Source: Pseudomonas sp. S37 (GTDB lineage Bacteria > Pseudomonadota > Gammaproteobacteria > Pseudomonadales > Pseudomonadaceae). Taken from it: a stretch of DNA of 64,000 bases. Under the pieces are notes generated by a model. It searched no databases. It saw only the letters and a list, made by a program, of their open reading frames with translations, and was not told where the DNA came from. Positions 10,681 to 23,946 of this stretch are shown piece after piece (the stretch's first letter is position 1; each line of letters starts with the position of its first letter). The position numbers were made by a program, and so were the translations under genes. The stretch is taken from contig NZ_JACVZC010000010.1 in the NCBI RefSeq assembly GCF_016658545.1, forward strand, positions 1-64,000. Direction: 5' to 3'.

Positions 10681-10748
10681 GATTGCGCCAGCTTTCAGAT
10701 TTTGAACAAGACAGTTGATCCCACAGGGTATGGGTTAACCTGCGGGTT

Positions 10749-11933
10749 TCAGCGGTAGAGATCTTCCCGCGTCCAGGGCAGATCATGGTGCCCATCGGCA
10801 TACGGCTTAACCGCCAGAATCTGGTGCAGGTTGATCCAGCCCTTCTGGAAGGCATAGGCACACCCAGCGAGGTACAAGCGCCAGATTCGCAGGGTCTTCT
10901 CGGGCACCAGCGCCGCCGCCTTGTGCAGCTGGTTTTCCAGGTTCTCGCTCCAGTGGTGCAGTGTCTTGGCGTAGTGCAGGCGCAGGCTTTCCACGTCTAC
11001 CACTTCCAAGCCCGCTTCACAGATACTGGCACTGATCATCGACAGGTGCGGCAACTCGCCATGGGGGAACACGTAACGATCGATGAATTCGCCCGCGCCG
11101 CGCCCAACGGGTCGACCGTCGATATGCTTGGCGGTGATGCCGTGGTTCATCACCACGCCCCCTGCCCTCACCGCACCAAAAAGCTTCTGGCAATAGAGCG
11201 CCAGATTGGCATGCCCGACATGCTCGAACATACCCACGCTGACCACCTTGTCGAAGCGGCCGTCTTGAGGCAGGTCGCGGTAATCCAGAATCTGCAGATC
11301 GACCTTGTCGCCCAGGCCCTCCGCCTTGACGCGTGCGCGGCCGAGCTTGAGCTGCTCTTTGCTCAGGGTGATACCGAACACCTTGGCGCCATACTCACGC
11401 GCAGCAAAACGCGCCAAACCACCCCAGCCACAACCCACATCGAGCAGGTACTCGCCCGCGTCCAACCGCAGCTTGCGGCACAGGTGATCGAACTTGTCCT
11501 GCTGCGCCTGATCAAGCGTGTTGTCGGGCTCGCGGAAGTATGCGCAGGAGTAGGCCATGTCCTGATCCAGCCACAGCTGATAGAACTCATTGGACACATC
11601 GTAGTGATAAGAGATGGCCTGGGCATCGGTGCTCTTGTCATGGGACAACCGCTGCGGCGGCGTTTCTACTTCGCCCGCCAGTAAGGCTTCACTCAGCTCA
11701 TCGCAAACGCGAATGGCCTCACCGATGTCGCCTTCCAGCTCCAGCTTGCCTTCAACGAATGCAGTACCCAGCTGATCCATGCTCGGGTGGGTCAACTGGC
11801 TGATCAACTGGGGCTCTTTCACCAGTATGGTGACCTGTGGGCTAGGCCCGAGATCGAAGTGGTTACCGTCCCAAAGTTTCAGCCGCAGCGGCAGATGCAA
11901 GCTCTGCAGTGCCGGTGGAAGTTGCGCAAGCAT
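10749..11933 (-). CDS. cfaB: Cyclopropane-fatty-acyl-phospholipid synthase
   Basis: SAM-dependent methyltransferase, 394 residues, that converts cis double bonds of membrane phospholipid acyl chains to cyclopropane rings in stationary phase. The SAM-binding loop VGCGWGG is at residues 166-172, followed by SVGMFEHVGHANL and the conserved HGIT and GEFIDRYVFPHGELP segments. The N-terminal lipid-binding domain is about residues 1-100. AGGAGG precedes ATG 11933 by seven bases. The symbol cfaB follows the P. putida paralogue remembered to lie beside this lpd gene; cfa is the safe family name. A CTACTCT element about 60 bases upstream could be an RpoS-type -10 but is weak evidence. Confidence 0.9.
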   Translation of the reverse strand: MLAQLPPALQSLHLPLRLKLWDGNHFDLGPSPQVTILVKEPQLISQLTHPSMDQLGTAFVEGKLELEGDIGEAIRVCDELSEALLAGEVETPPQRLSHDKSTDAQAISYHYDVSNEFYQLWLDQDMAYSCAYFREPDNTLDQAQQDKFDHLCRKLRLDAGEYLLDVGCGWGGLARFAAREYGAKVFGITLSKEQLKLGRARVKAEGLGDKVDLQILDYRDLPQDGRFDKVVSVGMFEHVGHANLALYCQKLFGAVRAGGVVMNHGITAKHIDGRPVGRGAGEFIDRYVFPHGELPHLSMISASICEAGLEVVDVESLRLHYAKTLHHWSENLENQLHKAAALVPEKTLRIWRLYLAGCAYAFQKGWINLHQILAVKPYADGHHDLPWTREDLYR

Positions 11934-12140
11934 GAACGACCCTCCTATCCGTATATGGCCACGACGCCTGATATTTCGAACGTCGCCGGATCAGAGTAGT
12001 TCATTCGTGGGATGTTTCCTCTAAACAAGACCATGGTCTAGAACCAACTGATCTTATCCACACAGTCGATTGTATACAATTTCCGCATCTCAGCTTAACC
12101 TTGTGCCCCTCTCGCGCTTCTACATCCTGGAGTTGAACCC

Positions 12141-13541
12141 ATGAAATCCTATGACGTGGTGATCATCGGCGGTGGCCCTGGCGGCTACAACGCAGCCATC
12201 CGCGCTGGCCAGTTGGGCCTGAGCGTCGCTTGCGTGGAGGGCCGCTCGACCTTGGGCGGCACCTGTCTCAACGTGGGCTGCATGCCGTCCAAGGCACTGT
12301 TGCATGCTTCCGAACTGTACGAAGCAGCCAGCGGTGAAGAGTTCGCCCACCTCGGCATCGAAGTGAAACCTACCCTCAACCTCGCCCAGATGATGAAACA
12401 GAAGGACGAGAGCGTGACCGGCCTGACCAAGGGCATCGAGTACCTGTTCCGCAAGAACAAGGTCGACTGGATCAAGGGCTGGGGCCGCCTGGACGGCGTC
12501 GGCAAGGTCGTGGTCAAGGCCGAGGACGGTAGCGAAACCACGCTGCAGGGCAAGGACATCGTCATTGCCACCGGCTCCGAGCCCACCCCGCTGCCGGGCG
12601 TTACCATCGATAATCAGCGCATCATCGATTCGACCGGCGCGCTGTCGCTGCCGCAAGTGCCCAAGCACCTGGTCGTCATCGGTGCCGGCGTGATCGGCCT
12701 CGAGCTGGGTTCGGTATGGCGTCGCCTGGGTAGCCAGGTTACGGTCATCGAATACCTCGACCGCATTTGCCCGGGCACCGACACGGAAACCGCCAAGACC
12801 TTGCAGAAAGCTCTGGCCAAGCAAGGCATGGTATTCAAGCTGGGTAGCAAAGTGACGCAGGCCACCGCCAGTGCCGACGGCGTGAACCTGACGCTGGAGC
12901 CTGCCGCCGGCGACACGGCTGAATCACTGCAAGCCGATTACGTGCTGGTAGCAATCGGCCGCCGCCCTTATACCAAAGGGCTCAACCTTGAAAGCGTGGG
13001 CCTGGAAACCGACAAGCGCGGCATGCTCGTTAACGAGCACCACCGCACTTCCGTGCCAGGGGTTTGGGTAATTGGGGACGTCACTTCCGGGCCGATGCTG
13101 GCGCACAAGGCCGAAGACGAAGCGGTGGCCTGCATCGAGCGCATCGCCGGCAAGCCGCACGAGGTCAACTACAACCTCATCCCTGGCGTGATCTATACCC
13201 GCCCGGAACTGGCCACGGTAGGCAAGACCGAAGAGCAGCTCAAGGCCGAAGGCCGTGCCTACAAGGTTGGCAAGTTCCCTTTCACCGCCAACAGCCGTGC
13301 CAAGATCAACCATGAGACCGAAGGCTTCGCCAAGGTCATCGCCGATGCCGAAACCGATGAAGTGCTCGGCGTGCATCTGGTGGGCCCAAGCGTCAGCGAG
13401 ATGATCGGTGAGTTCTGCGTGGCCATGGAGTTCTCGGCCTCGGCAGAAGATATCGCTCTCACCTGCCACCCCCACCCTACCCGCTCCGAAGCCTTGCGCC
13501 AGGCAGCAATGAATGTGGATGGCATGGCCATGCAGATCTGA
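12141..13541 (+). CDS. lpd: Dihydrolipoyl dehydrogenase
   Basis: FAD-dependent disulfide oxidoreductase (E3), 466 residues, reoxidises dihydrolipoamide with NAD+ in 2-oxoacid dehydrogenase or glycine-cleavage complexes. FAD motif GGGPGG is at residues 10-15, the redox disulfide is CLNVGC (Cys 42 and 47), the NAD motif is GAGVIGLELG (about 177-186), and the dimer-interface HPHPTRSE ends the protein. It stands alone, away from genes for E1 or E2, and is one of several paralogues that pseudomonads carry; the complex it serves is not evident. A perfect DnaA box lies at 12054-12062 in the gap before it. Confidence 0.93.
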   Translation: MKSYDVVIIGGGPGGYNAAIRAGQLGLSVACVEGRSTLGGTCLNVGCMPSKALLHASELYEAASGEEFAHLGIEVKPTLNLAQMMKQKDESVTGLTKGIEYLFRKNKVDWIKGWGRLDGVGKVVVKAEDGSETTLQGKDIVIATGSEPTPLPGVTIDNQRIIDSTGALSLPQVPKHLVVIGAGVIGLELGSVWRRLGSQVTVIEYLDRICPGTDTETAKTLQKALAKQGMVFKLGSKVTQATASADGVNLTLEPAAGDTAESLQADYVLVAIGRRPYTKGLNLESVGLETDKRGMLVNEHHRTSVPGVWVIGDVTSGPMLAHKAEDEAVACIERIAGKPHEVNYNLIPGVIYTRPELATVGKTEEQLKAEGRAYKVGKFPFTANSRAKINHETEGFAKVIADAETDEVLGVHLVGPSVSEMIGEFCVAMEFSASAEDIALTCHPHPTRSEALRQAAMNVDGMAMQI

Positions 13542-13612
13542 TGCTGCTAGCTCCGCCGGTTTTTTCGAAATACCATTGATGCACGCTTTCGATCAAACCA
13601 GCGGAGCCTTGG

Positions 13613-14521
13613 GTGAGCATCAATTTCGACCTGAACGACTTGCAGGCCTTCCGCGCCGTGGTCGAACAAGGCAGCTTCCGCCGCGCTGCGGATACCATCC
13701 GCATCACCCAGTCGGCCTTGAGCCGGCGCATTGAAAAGCTGGAATCAGCGCTTGGCGTGAAGCTGCTTGAACGCACCACGCGCAAGGTGTCGCTCACCAA
13801 CCTTGGGCGCGCCTTCCTGCCCCAGGTCGAACGCCTGCTCGACGACCTGGACCTGGCCTTGCTCAGCGTCGGCGACGGGGGTGCGCTGCGCACCGGTTCC
13901 CTGACTATCGCCTGCGTACCTTCAGCTGCTTATTATTTCATGCCCCACGCGATCCGCGCCTTTCACTCGCAGTACCCGAAGGTGCGCATCAACCTGCACG
14001 ACGCCTCTGCCAATGAAGTCAGCGCCGCCGTGGCCTCAGGCGAAGCCGACTTCGGCCTGAGCTTCACCGGCAACCTCGCCCCGGAAATCGAATTCAGTGT
14101 CTTGCTCGAAGAGCGCTATGTCATCGCCTGCCGGCAGGACCACCCGCTGGCCGGGCAAACGCAGGTGACCTGGGCACAAGCCTACGCGCATGACTACATC
14201 ACATTGGGCAAATCATCAGGTAACCGCCTGGTGCTGGACCGGGCGCTGGCCGGGATGCCCGTCAGCAAGAACAGCGTGTGCGAGGCCAGGCACGTGACGA
14301 CCCTGCTGGGGCTTATCGAAGCCGGCCTGGGTATCGCCGCGGTTCCGTCGATTGCCTTGCCGATGACGCCGCACCCCATACTCGCCAGCGTTGCACTGGT
14401 CGAGCCGGAGGTCACCCGCAAAATGGGCTTGCTCAAGCGCCGCGGCCGCACACTGACGCCCGCAGCACTTGAAATGATAAGGCTGATTCGTGAGCTGCCC
14501 GGGGTACTACCGGGCGACTGA
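13613..14521 (+). CDS. LysR-family transcriptional regulator
   Basis: A 302-residue LysR regulator. The N-terminal winged helix-turn-helix (residues 1-65) reads LQAFRAVVEQGSFRRAA...LSRRIEKLE, and the inducer-binding domain follows from about 90. Translation starts at GTG 13613 with GGAG seven bases upstream. It converges on, and overlaps by 15 bases, the binding-protein gene 14507-15277, and probably regulates that gene and the MFS transporter upstream of it, as in tricarballylate (tcuR-type) loci. The inducer is unknown. Confidence 0.85.
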   Translation: MSINFDLNDLQAFRAVVEQGSFRRAADTIRITQSALSRRIEKLESALGVKLLERTTRKVSLTNLGRAFLPQVERLLDDLDLALLSVGDGGALRTGSLTIACVPSAAYYFMPHAIRAFHSQYPKVRINLHDASANEVSAAVASGEADFGLSFTGNLAPEIEFSVLLEERYVIACRQDHPLAGQTQVTWAQAYAHDYITLGKSSGNRLVLDRALAGMPVSKNSVCEARHVTTLLGLIEAGLGIAAVPSIALPMTPHPILASVALVEPEVTRKMGLLKRRGRTLTPAALEMIRLIRELPGVLPGD

Positions 14522-15277
14522 GTCCAGACCGGTAGCCCGCACGGCGGGTTGCACGTCGGGGGAAGCCAGGTAGTTCAGCAACTGCCTGGCCTCGGCAGGG
14601 TGCCGGGCGTTTTTCGGTATGCCGGCAGCGAAGCGGGTGACCGACTGCAAGCTTTCTGGAATCTTGCCAACGTAAGTGACGCCCGGCACCGGCAGCAGTT
14701 CGGCAACCTGCTGGAAGCCCAGCTGGTAGTTGCCCTTAGCGACCTGCGCCGCCACCGGTACCCGCTCAACCATGGTGCTCTTGCCCGCCAGCTGGTCGTG
14801 GATACCCAACTTTTTGTACAGCTGGTTCTCGATGTACACACCGCTTGCGCTGTCCGAGTAGGCCACCGATGTGGCTGCGAGCAACGTCTGCTTCAACTCG
14901 GCGGCGGTGCCGATTGCCGGTTTGGCCTGCCCTTCCCGGACCACCAGGCCAATGCGCGAATCGGCCAGTTCTACCCGCGATGCCGGATCGACCTTGCCCT
15001 GGCGAATCAGCTCATCCAGCGCGTAGCCAACCATGATGACCACATCAGCGTGCTCACCCCGTGCCAAGCGATTGGGAATGGCCTCGGCGGCCTTGCCCAT
15101 GGACGGGCCCAGGACCGTGACCAACGTATCACCGCTGCGGGCTGCATACTGCGGCCCAAGCTGCTTGTAGGCGGCCGTGAAGCCACCCGAGGTCATCACC
15201 GTAAGTTCGGCCGCCTGGGCAAGGCCAGCGCCGGCCAGCAAGGCAGCACACAGCAAAGCACCGATCGAACGCTTCAT
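14507..15277 (-). CDS. Periplasmic substrate-binding protein (ModA-like)
   Basis: A 256-residue protein with a signal peptide ([22 protein letters not shown], cleaved before [10 protein letters not shown]). The mature region has the bilobed fold signature of type-2 periplasmic binding proteins, with similarity to ModA-like proteins ([39 protein letters not shown]). It is translationally coupled to the MFS transporter gene: its ATG overlaps that gene's stop. No ABC permease or ATPase lies nearby, so the usual ABC partner is missing. The ligand may be an organic acid rather than molybdate. Confidence 0.8.
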   Translation of the reverse strand: MKRSIGALLCAALLAGAGLAQAAELTVMTSGGFTAAYKQLGPQYAARSGDTLVTVLGPSMGKAAEAIPNRLARGEHADVVIMVGYALDELIRQGKVDPASRVELADSRIGLVVREGQAKPAIGTAAELKQTLLAATSVAYSDSASGVYIENQLYKKLGIHDQLAGKSTMVERVPVAAQVAKGNYQLGFQQVAELLPVPGVTYVGKIPESLQSVTRFAAGIPKNARHPAEARQLLNYLASPDVQPAVRATGLDSVAR

Positions 15278-16572
15278 GCGGCCACCGCTGCACGGCAGGC
15301 CAATCGACGGTACAGCACCCAGGTAGCGACGAACGCACAGAACGCGGCAAACATGAGCCAGTACGCAGGGGCAGCCTTGTCACCGGTTGCGTGGATCATC
15401 CAGGTCGAGATGGCAGGGGTAAAGCCGCCGAAGATGGCAGTTGCCAAGCTGTACGCCAGCGAGAAGCCGGCTACCCGCACTTCCACGGGCATGATTTCGG
15501 TCAGCGCCGGGATCATCGCACCGTTGTACAGGCCATAAAGGAACGAGAACCACAGCAGCACTTCGAGCATGTGCCCAAAGCTTGGTGTCTGCGCCAGAAA
15601 CGACAGTGCAGGATACGCCGTGAGCACGGTCAGCAGCGACATCGCGGCGAGCAGCGGCTTGCGCCCGAAGCGGTCGCTGAGCATGCCACCGATGGGCAGC
15701 CAGACGAAATTCGACACCCCCACCAGCAAGGTCACGATCAGCGCATCGCTGGTACTCAGTTGCAGCACGGTCTTGCCGAAGGTCGGGGCATACACGGTGA
15801 TCATGTAGAAGGCAGTGGTGGTCATCGCCACCATCAGCATGCCGAGCAACACCACGCTGGCGTTGTCGAACAGGGTGGCCAACACCTGCTTCATGCTCGG
15901 TCGATGCTTGCGGGCGGTGAATTCTTCGGTTTCCTGAAGATTGCGGCGCAACAGGAAGATCATCGGGATGATCAGGCAGCCCAGGGCGAACGGTACGCGC
16001 CAGCCCCACTGGGCGATCTCGGCGGCACTCAGCCACTGGTTGAGGGCAAACCCGAGCGCTGCGGCGACGACAATCGCCACCTGCTGACTGGCGGACTGCC
16101 AACTGGCATAGAAGCCTTTATGCCCAGGGGTTGCCATTTCTGCCAGGTAAACCGACACACCGCCAAGTTCGGCACCGGCGGAAAAGCCCTGCAGCAAACG
16201 CCCTAGCAGCACCAGTGCCGGCGCCCATAGCCCAATGCTGGCGTAGCCGGGCACCAGCACGATCAGCAGTGTCCCGCTGGCCATGATCGCCAAGGTCACG
16301 ATCAGCCCTTTACGGCGGCCGACATCATCGATGTAGGCACCCAGGATCACCGCCCCCAGCGGACGCATGAGGAAGCCTGCGCCAAAGGCTGCGAAGGTCA
16401 TCATCAGCGAGGCGAACTCGTTGGATGCCGGGAAGAATGCGGCGGCGATATGGGTGGCATAGAAGCCGAACAGGAAGAAATCGAACTGTTCGAGGAAGTT
16501 TCCGGATGTTACCCGAAAGACCATCCCGGCCCTGGACTTAACCGCAGGCAGCGAATGTGACGGCAGACTCAT
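15274..16572 (-). CDS. MFS transporter, MHS family (citrate/tricarballylate type)
   Basis: Inner-membrane proton symporter of the metabolite:H+ symporter family, 432 residues, with twelve predicted helices. The loop 2-3 signature [13 protein letters not shown] and its repeat [11 protein letters not shown] are clear, and [14 protein letters not shown] is the family's first-helix motif. The size and the neighbouring LysR gene resemble the TcuC citrate/tricarballylate transporter, but tcuA and tcuB are absent. The start [11 protein letters not shown] at 16572 has GGAG nine bases upstream; the longer ORF adds 51 non-conserved residues. Its stop overlaps the binding-protein start. Confidence 0.83.
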   Translation of the reverse strand: MSLPSHSLPAVKSRAGMVFRVTSGNFLEQFDFFLFGFYATHIAAAFFPASNEFASLMMTFAAFGAGFLMRPLGAVILGAYIDDVGRRKGLIVTLAIMASGTLLIVLVPGYASIGLWAPALVLLGRLLQGFSAGAELGGVSVYLAEMATPGHKGFYASWQSASQQVAIVVAAALGFALNQWLSAAEIAQWGWRVPFALGCLIIPMIFLLRRNLQETEEFTARKHRPSMKQVLATLFDNASVVLLGMLMVAMTTTAFYMITVYAPTFGKTVLQLSTSDALIVTLLVGVSNFVWLPIGGMLSDRFGRKPLLAAMSLLTVLTAYPALSFLAQTPSFGHMLEVLLWFSFLYGLYNGAMIPALTEIMPVEVRVAGFSLAYSLATAIFGGFTPAISTWMIHATGDKAAPAYWLMFAAFCAFVATWVLYRRLACRAAVAA

Positions 16573-16702
16573 TGGTGGATCTCCAGCGTTTCTTGAAATT
16601 TGTAAGTGCTTGTTGCTGGAATGATCGGGCAAAGTCGCGCTGGGGATAATCGTTGAATTCTCATCAATTGATGCGCGGGTGCGATCAATAATGCGCTGAA
16701 AC

Positions 16703-16738
16703 AAAAAAGCGGCTGCTGGCATCACTGCCGGCAGCCGC
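16703..16738 (-). terminator. glmS terminator
   Basis: On the minus strand GCGGCTGCCGGCAG and its imperfect complement CTGCCAGCAGCCGC form a long hairpin followed by TTTTTTG, starting about 20 bases after the glmS stop codon. Confidence 0.85.
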
Positions 16739-16758
16739 TCTTGATAGGTGCGAATCGC

Positions 16759-18594
<1,836 letters not shown>

Positions 18595-18596
18595 AA

Positions 18597-19373
18597 TTAT
18601 TGCTCCTGGCTGATCGCGGCGCAGATCAGGTTTATGCCGCGGGCTTGAATGTGTTCGCGTGCCGCTGCGGGCAGGCGTTCATCTGTGATAAGGGTGTGTA
18701 CGCTGCCCCACGGCAGCTCAAGGTTGGGGATCTTGCGCCCGACCTTGTCCGACTCGACCATCACGATCACTTCGCGGGCGACTTCAGCCATGACCCGGCT
18801 CAGCCCGAGCAGCTCGTTGAAGGTGGTAGTACCCCGGCCGAGGTCGATGCCGTCGGCACCGATGAACAGCTGGTCGAAATCGTAGGAGCGTAGTACCTGC
18901 TCGGCGACCTGGCCCTGGAACGATTCCGAATGCGGGTCCCAGGTACCACCGGTCATCAGCAGTACCGGCTCGTGTTCAAGGTCGCAGATGGCCCGGGCCA
19001 CATTCAGCGAGTTGGTCATCACCACCAGGCCAGGCTGGCGCCCCAGTTCCGGGATCATCGCTGCCGTGGTGCTGCCACTGTCGATGATGATGCGCGCATG
19101 CTCACGGATACGCCCCACGGCCGCGCGGGCGATAGCCTTCTTGTAGGAAGACACCGGCTGGGCGGGTTCACCGAGCAACTCCTGCGGCACTGGCACTGCA
19201 CCGCCGTAGCGGCGCAGCAACAGGCCGTTGGTTTCCAGGGCGGCCAGGTCTTTGCGAATGGTCACTTCCGAGGTTGCGAAACGCTTGGCCAAGGCATCCA
19301 CGCTCACCTCGCCCTGCTCACTGAGCAAGGCCAGGATGTTGTGCCGACGTTGGGGGGTATTTCGTTTCGACAT
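18597..19373 (-). CDS. glmR: DeoR-family regulator GlmR
   Basis: A 258-residue DeoR/GlpR-type repressor. The N-terminal helix-turn-helix (about 5-60: [30 protein letters not shown]) precedes a sugar-phosphate-sensing domain with [17 protein letters not shown] and [12 protein letters not shown]. The position directly upstream of glmS and downstream of glmU is that of glmR in P. aeruginosa, which tunes amino-sugar and cell-wall precursor supply. The effector is probably a hexosamine phosphate; this is inferred. Confidence 0.88.
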   Translation of the reverse strand: MSKRNTPQRRHNILALLSEQGEVSVDALAKRFATSEVTIRKDLAALETNGLLLRRYGGAVPVPQELLGEPAQPVSSYKKAIARAAVGRIREHARIIIDSGSTTAAMIPELGRQPGLVVMTNSLNVARAICDLEHEPVLLMTGGTWDPHSESFQGQVAEQVLRSYDFDQLFIGADGIDLGRGTTTFNELLGLSRVMAEVAREVIVMVESDKVGRKIPNLELPWGSVHTLITDERLPAAAREHIQARGINLICAAISQEQ

Positions 19374-19472
19374 GAGCAGTTAAGTTTCGATTCGAAAGAT
19401 AATGGTTGCAATCAAAACCTAAGATGGGCGATTCGTCAAGCTGTGGATAAATATTCGCGACAACCTTGTCCT

Positions 19473-19559
19473 TTGTGGGAGCGGGTTTACCCGCGAAGAA
19501 TGCGGCACGGTGATGGCACCGGCTTCGCCGGTGTTCGCGGGTGAACCCGCTCCCACAGG
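19473..19559. repeat. REP pair (P. putida type)
   Basis: Inverted units TGTGGGAGCGGGTTTACC and GGTGAACCCGCTCCCACA flank a GC-rich core (CACCGGCTTCGCCGGTG). It lies in the 307-base glmU-glmR gap, which also holds a perfect DnaA box at 19442-19450. Confidence 0.9.
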
Positions 19560-19625
19560 GGATAGCGTCGGAGTCTGGAAATTGAGCAAGGCAGTTAATC
19601 CCTGGGGGTAGGTGGTCAACCAATA

Positions 19626-19658
19626 AAAAAGCCGACTTATTCACATAAGTCGGCTTTC
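19626..19658 (-). terminator. glmU terminator
   Basis: On the minus strand AAAGCCGACTTAT and ATAAGTCGGCTTT form a 13-base stem with a four-base loop, followed by a T run. Confidence 0.9.
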
Positions 19659-19680
19659 GATTGAAACAGCTGTGAATAAC

Positions 19681-21048
19681 TCAGCTCTTCTTGATCTTCT
19701 CCGGCCGCTTCCAGCCGGGGATGTTGCGCTGGCGCGCACGCGCCACGGCCAGGTCACCCGCCTCGACGGTCTGGGTAATGGTCGAACCGGCAGCCGTGGT
19801 CGCACCGGCCTGGATTTCCACAGGCGCCACCAGCGAGTTGTTCGAGCCGATGAACACGTCCTCGCCCATCACGGTCTTGAACTTGTTGGCGCCATCGTAG
19901 TTGCAGGTGATGGTGCCGGCACCGATGTTGGTGCGCGCCCCAATCTCCGCATCGCCCAGGTAGGTCAGGTGGCCGGCCTTGGCGCCTTCACCCAGGTGGG
20001 CGTTCTTCAGTTCCACGAAGTTACCCACATGGGCCTTGGCCTCCAGCACGCTGCCCGGACGCAGGCGGGCGAACGGGCCGGCATCGCTGCCCTCGCCCAT
20101 CACGGCACCTTCCAGATGGCTGTTGGCCTTGACCACCGCGCCCTTGCGCAGGGTGGTGTTCTTGATCACGCAGTTGGGGCCAATCTGTACATCGTCCTCG
20201 ATGACCACCTTGCCTTCGAGAATCACGTTGATGTCGATCAGCACATCACGGCCAACGGTGACCTCGCCGCGAACATCGAAGCGCGCCGGGTCACGCAAGG
20301 TCACACCCTGGGCCATCAGGCGACGGCCTTCACGCAGCTGGTAGTGACGCTCCAGCTCGGACAACTGGCGACGGTCGTTGGCGCCCTGCACTTCCATCGG
20401 GTCGTGTGGCTGCTCGGTAGCCACCACCAGGCCATCAGACACTGCCATGGCGATGACATCGGTCAGGTAATACTCGCCCTGGGCGTTGTTGTTCGACAGG
20501 CGGCCCATCCAGTCAGCCAAGCGTGCAGCCGGCAGCGCCAGAATACCGGTGTTGCCTTCCTTGATGGCTTTCTGCGCGTCATTGGCGTCCTTGTGCTCAA
20601 CGATGGCAGTGACCTTGCCCTGTGCGTCGCGGACGATGCGGCCATAGCCGGTCGGGTCGTCGAGGGTAACGGTGAGCAGGCCCAGCTGCTTGTCGTTGAC
20701 GTTGGCCAGCAAGCGCTGCAGGGTTTCCACTTCGATCAGTGGCACGTCGCCGTAAAGCACCAGCACGGTGTCGGCGGTCAGCGCCGGCAGTGCCTGGGCA
20801 ACCGCATGGCCAGTCCCCAGTTGCTTGTCCTGCATGACGAAGTTCAGGTCGTCAGCGGCCAGGCGCTCGCGGACCAGCTCGGCGCCATGGCCGATAACCA
20901 CATGGATACCTTGCGGCTGGAGCTGGCGCGCGCTGTGGATAACATGGCCGAGCATGGAGTTGCCGGCGACCGGGTGCAGTACTTTGGGCAGCGCCGAGCG
21001 CATGCGGGTACCTTGGCCGGCGGCAAGAATTACGATATCGAGTGACAT
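19681..21048 (-). CDS. glmU: Bifunctional UDP-GlcNAc synthesis enzyme GlmU
   Basis: GlmU, 455 residues, acetylates glucosamine-1-phosphate and then transfers UMP to give UDP-GlcNAc for peptidoglycan and LPS. The N-terminal uridylyltransferase begins [29 protein letters not shown] follows. The C-terminal half (after about 250) is a left-handed beta-helix of hexapeptide repeats, with the acetyltransferase segment [10 protein letters not shown] and [13 protein letters not shown]. Its neighbours glmR and glmS place the amino-sugar pathway in one block; terminators before and after make it a separate unit. Confidence 0.97.
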   Translation of the reverse strand: MSLDIVILAAGQGTRMRSALPKVLHPVAGNSMLGHVIHSARQLQPQGIHVVIGHGAELVRERLAADDLNFVMQDKQLGTGHAVAQALPALTADTVLVLYGDVPLIEVETLQRLLANVNDKQLGLLTVTLDDPTGYGRIVRDAQGKVTAIVEHKDANDAQKAIKEGNTGILALPAARLADWMGRLSNNNAQGEYYLTDVIAMAVSDGLVVATEQPHDPMEVQGANDRRQLSELERHYQLREGRRLMAQGVTLRDPARFDVRGEVTVGRDVLIDINVILEGKVVIEDDVQIGPNCVIKNTTLRKGAVVKANSHLEGAVMGEGSDAGPFARLRPGSVLEAKAHVGNFVELKNAHLGEGAKAGHLTYLGDAEIGARTNIGAGTITCNYDGANKFKTVMGEDVFIGSNNSLVAPVEIQAGATTAAGSTITQTVEAGDLAVARARQRNIPGWKRPEKIKKS

Positions 21049-21102
21049 TACTGGCTACCAATCCTGGGCGGTCAGCTACGTGACCAAAATAGAAATGCAG
21101 AA

Positions 21103-21132
21103 AAAGAAAAAGGGTAGCCGAGGCTACCCTTT
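21103..21132 (-). terminator. ATP synthase operon terminator
   Basis: On the minus strand AAAGGGTAGCC and GGCTACCCTTT form an 11-base stem followed by a TTTCTTTTTC tract, 38 bases after the atpC stop codon. Confidence 0.9.
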
Positions 21133-21169
21133 AACTCAATCGCAACGGAAGTACCTGGCCTAAGCCGGA

Positions 21170-21589
21170 TTACTTGCCTCTGCGCAATTGCTGGACAGTA
21201 CGCAGCTGAGCTGCAGCCTCGGCCAGACGTGCGGCAGCTGCGCCGTAGTCGAAGTCCGAGCCTTTAGTGTTCAGCGCGTTCTCGGCAGCCTTGAGGGCTT
21301 CCTGAGCCTGAGCTTCGTCCAGGTCGGCAGCACGTTGCACGGTGTCGGCAAGGACCTTCACCATGTTCGGCTGCACTTCGAGGAAGCCACCGGAGATGTA
21401 GAACACCTCTTGAGTGCCACCCTGCTTGGTCAGCGTAATCGGACCTGGCTTGAGATTGGTGATCAGCGGCGCGTGGCCTGGAGCGATACCCAGATCGCCC
21501 AGGTTGCCGTGCGCTACTACCATCTCGACCAGGCCGGAGAAGATTTCCCCTTCCGCACTGACGATGTCGCAATGGACTGTCATAGCCAT
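21170..21589 (-). CDS. atpC: ATP synthase epsilon subunit
   Basis: F1 epsilon subunit, 139 residues, part of the central rotor stalk and inhibitor of ATP hydrolysis. The N-terminal beta-sandwich (to about 85) contains [21 protein letters not shown] and the C-terminal two-helix part is Ala-rich ([13 protein letters not shown]). It is the last gene of the operon, 44 bases after atpD, and is followed by the terminator. Confidence 0.96.
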   Translation of the reverse strand: MAMTVHCDIVSAEGEIFSGLVEMVVAHGNLGDLGIAPGHAPLITNLKPGPITLTKQGGTQEVFYISGGFLEVQPNMVKVLADTVQRAADLDEAQAQEALKAAENALNTKGSDFDYGAAAARLAEAAAQLRTVQQLRRGK

Positions 21590-21633
21590 CTGCTTGCCTC
21601 AACCTGATTAGCGCCCCTTGCGGGGCGCCGGGA

Positions 21634-23037
<1,404 letters not shown>

Positions 23038-23898
23038 TTAAACCGCGGCAGCGCCGCCGACGATTTCCGAGATCTCCTGGGTGATCGCAGCCTGACGCGC
23101 CTTGTTGTAGATCAATTGCAGCTCTTTGATCAAATCACCGGCGTTGTCTGTGGCGTTCTTCATGGCGATCATCCGGGCCGCTTGTTCAGCAGCGTTGTTC
23201 TCGACCACCGCCTGGTACACCTGCGACTCCACGTAACGCACCATCAAGCCGTCCAGCAGCTCTTTTGCGTCGGGTTCGTACAGGTAGTCCCAGTGGTGCT
23301 TGAGTTCCTGATCCGGGGTTGCCACCAACGGTACCAATTGCTCGACCGTCGGTTGTTGGGTCATGGTGTTGATGAACTTGTTCGAAACCACCGAAAGGCG
23401 ATCGATACGGCCGTCCAGGTAGGCGTCCAGCATCACTTTGACGGAGCCGATCAGATCGTTGATCGATGGCTCTTCGCCCAAGTGGCTGATCGCGGCTACG
23501 ACGTTGCCGCCAAAGATGCGGAAGAAAGTCGCACCCTTGCTGCCGATCACGCACAGGTCGATTTCCACGCCCTGTTCGCGGTTTGCGTTCATGTCCTTGA
23601 CCAGGGCCTTGAACAGGTTGGTGTTCAAGCCACCGCACAGACCACGGTCACTGCTCACCACGATATAACCGGCGCGCTTTACAGGGCGGTCGATCATGAA
23701 CGGGTGGCGGTATTCCGGGTTGGCGTTGGCCAGATGACCGATCACCTGGCGGATACGCTCCGCGTAAGGACGGCTAGCAGCCATGCGCATTTGTGCCTTG
23801 CGCATTTTGCTGACCGCCACTTTCTCCATGGCGCTGGTAATTTTTTGCGTGCTTTTGATGCTCGCAATCTTACTGCGAATCTCTTTTGCGCCTGCCAT
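23038..23898 (-). CDS. atpG: ATP synthase gamma subunit
   Basis: F1 gamma subunit, 286 residues, the rotating shaft in the alpha/beta hexamer. The N-terminal helix [25 protein letters not shown] and the C-terminal helix [18 protein letters not shown] form the coiled coil. The central domain carries [11 protein letters not shown], a conserved gamma motif. Confidence 0.97.
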   Translation of the reverse strand: MAGAKEIRSKIASIKSTQKITSAMEKVAVSKMRKAQMRMAASRPYAERIRQVIGHLANANPEYRHPFMIDRPVKRAGYIVVSSDRGLCGGLNTNLFKALVKDMNANREQGVEIDLCVIGSKGATFFRIFGGNVVAAISHLGEEPSINDLIGSVKVMLDAYLDGRIDRLSVVSNKFINTMTQQPTVEQLVPLVATPDQELKHHWDYLYEPDAKELLDGLMVRYVESQVYQAVVENNAAEQAARMIAMKNATDNAGDLIKELQLIYNKARQAAITQEISEIVGGAAAV

Positions 23899-23946
23899 GT
23901 ATCACCTATCAGGTTAGCAAGCGGGGGCCAGGGCCCCCGCTGCGGC

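Noticed and set aside
14507..15277. Molybdate transport (modA)
   Set aside because: The fold is ModA-like, but no modB or modC is near and the gene is coupled to an MFS transporter.
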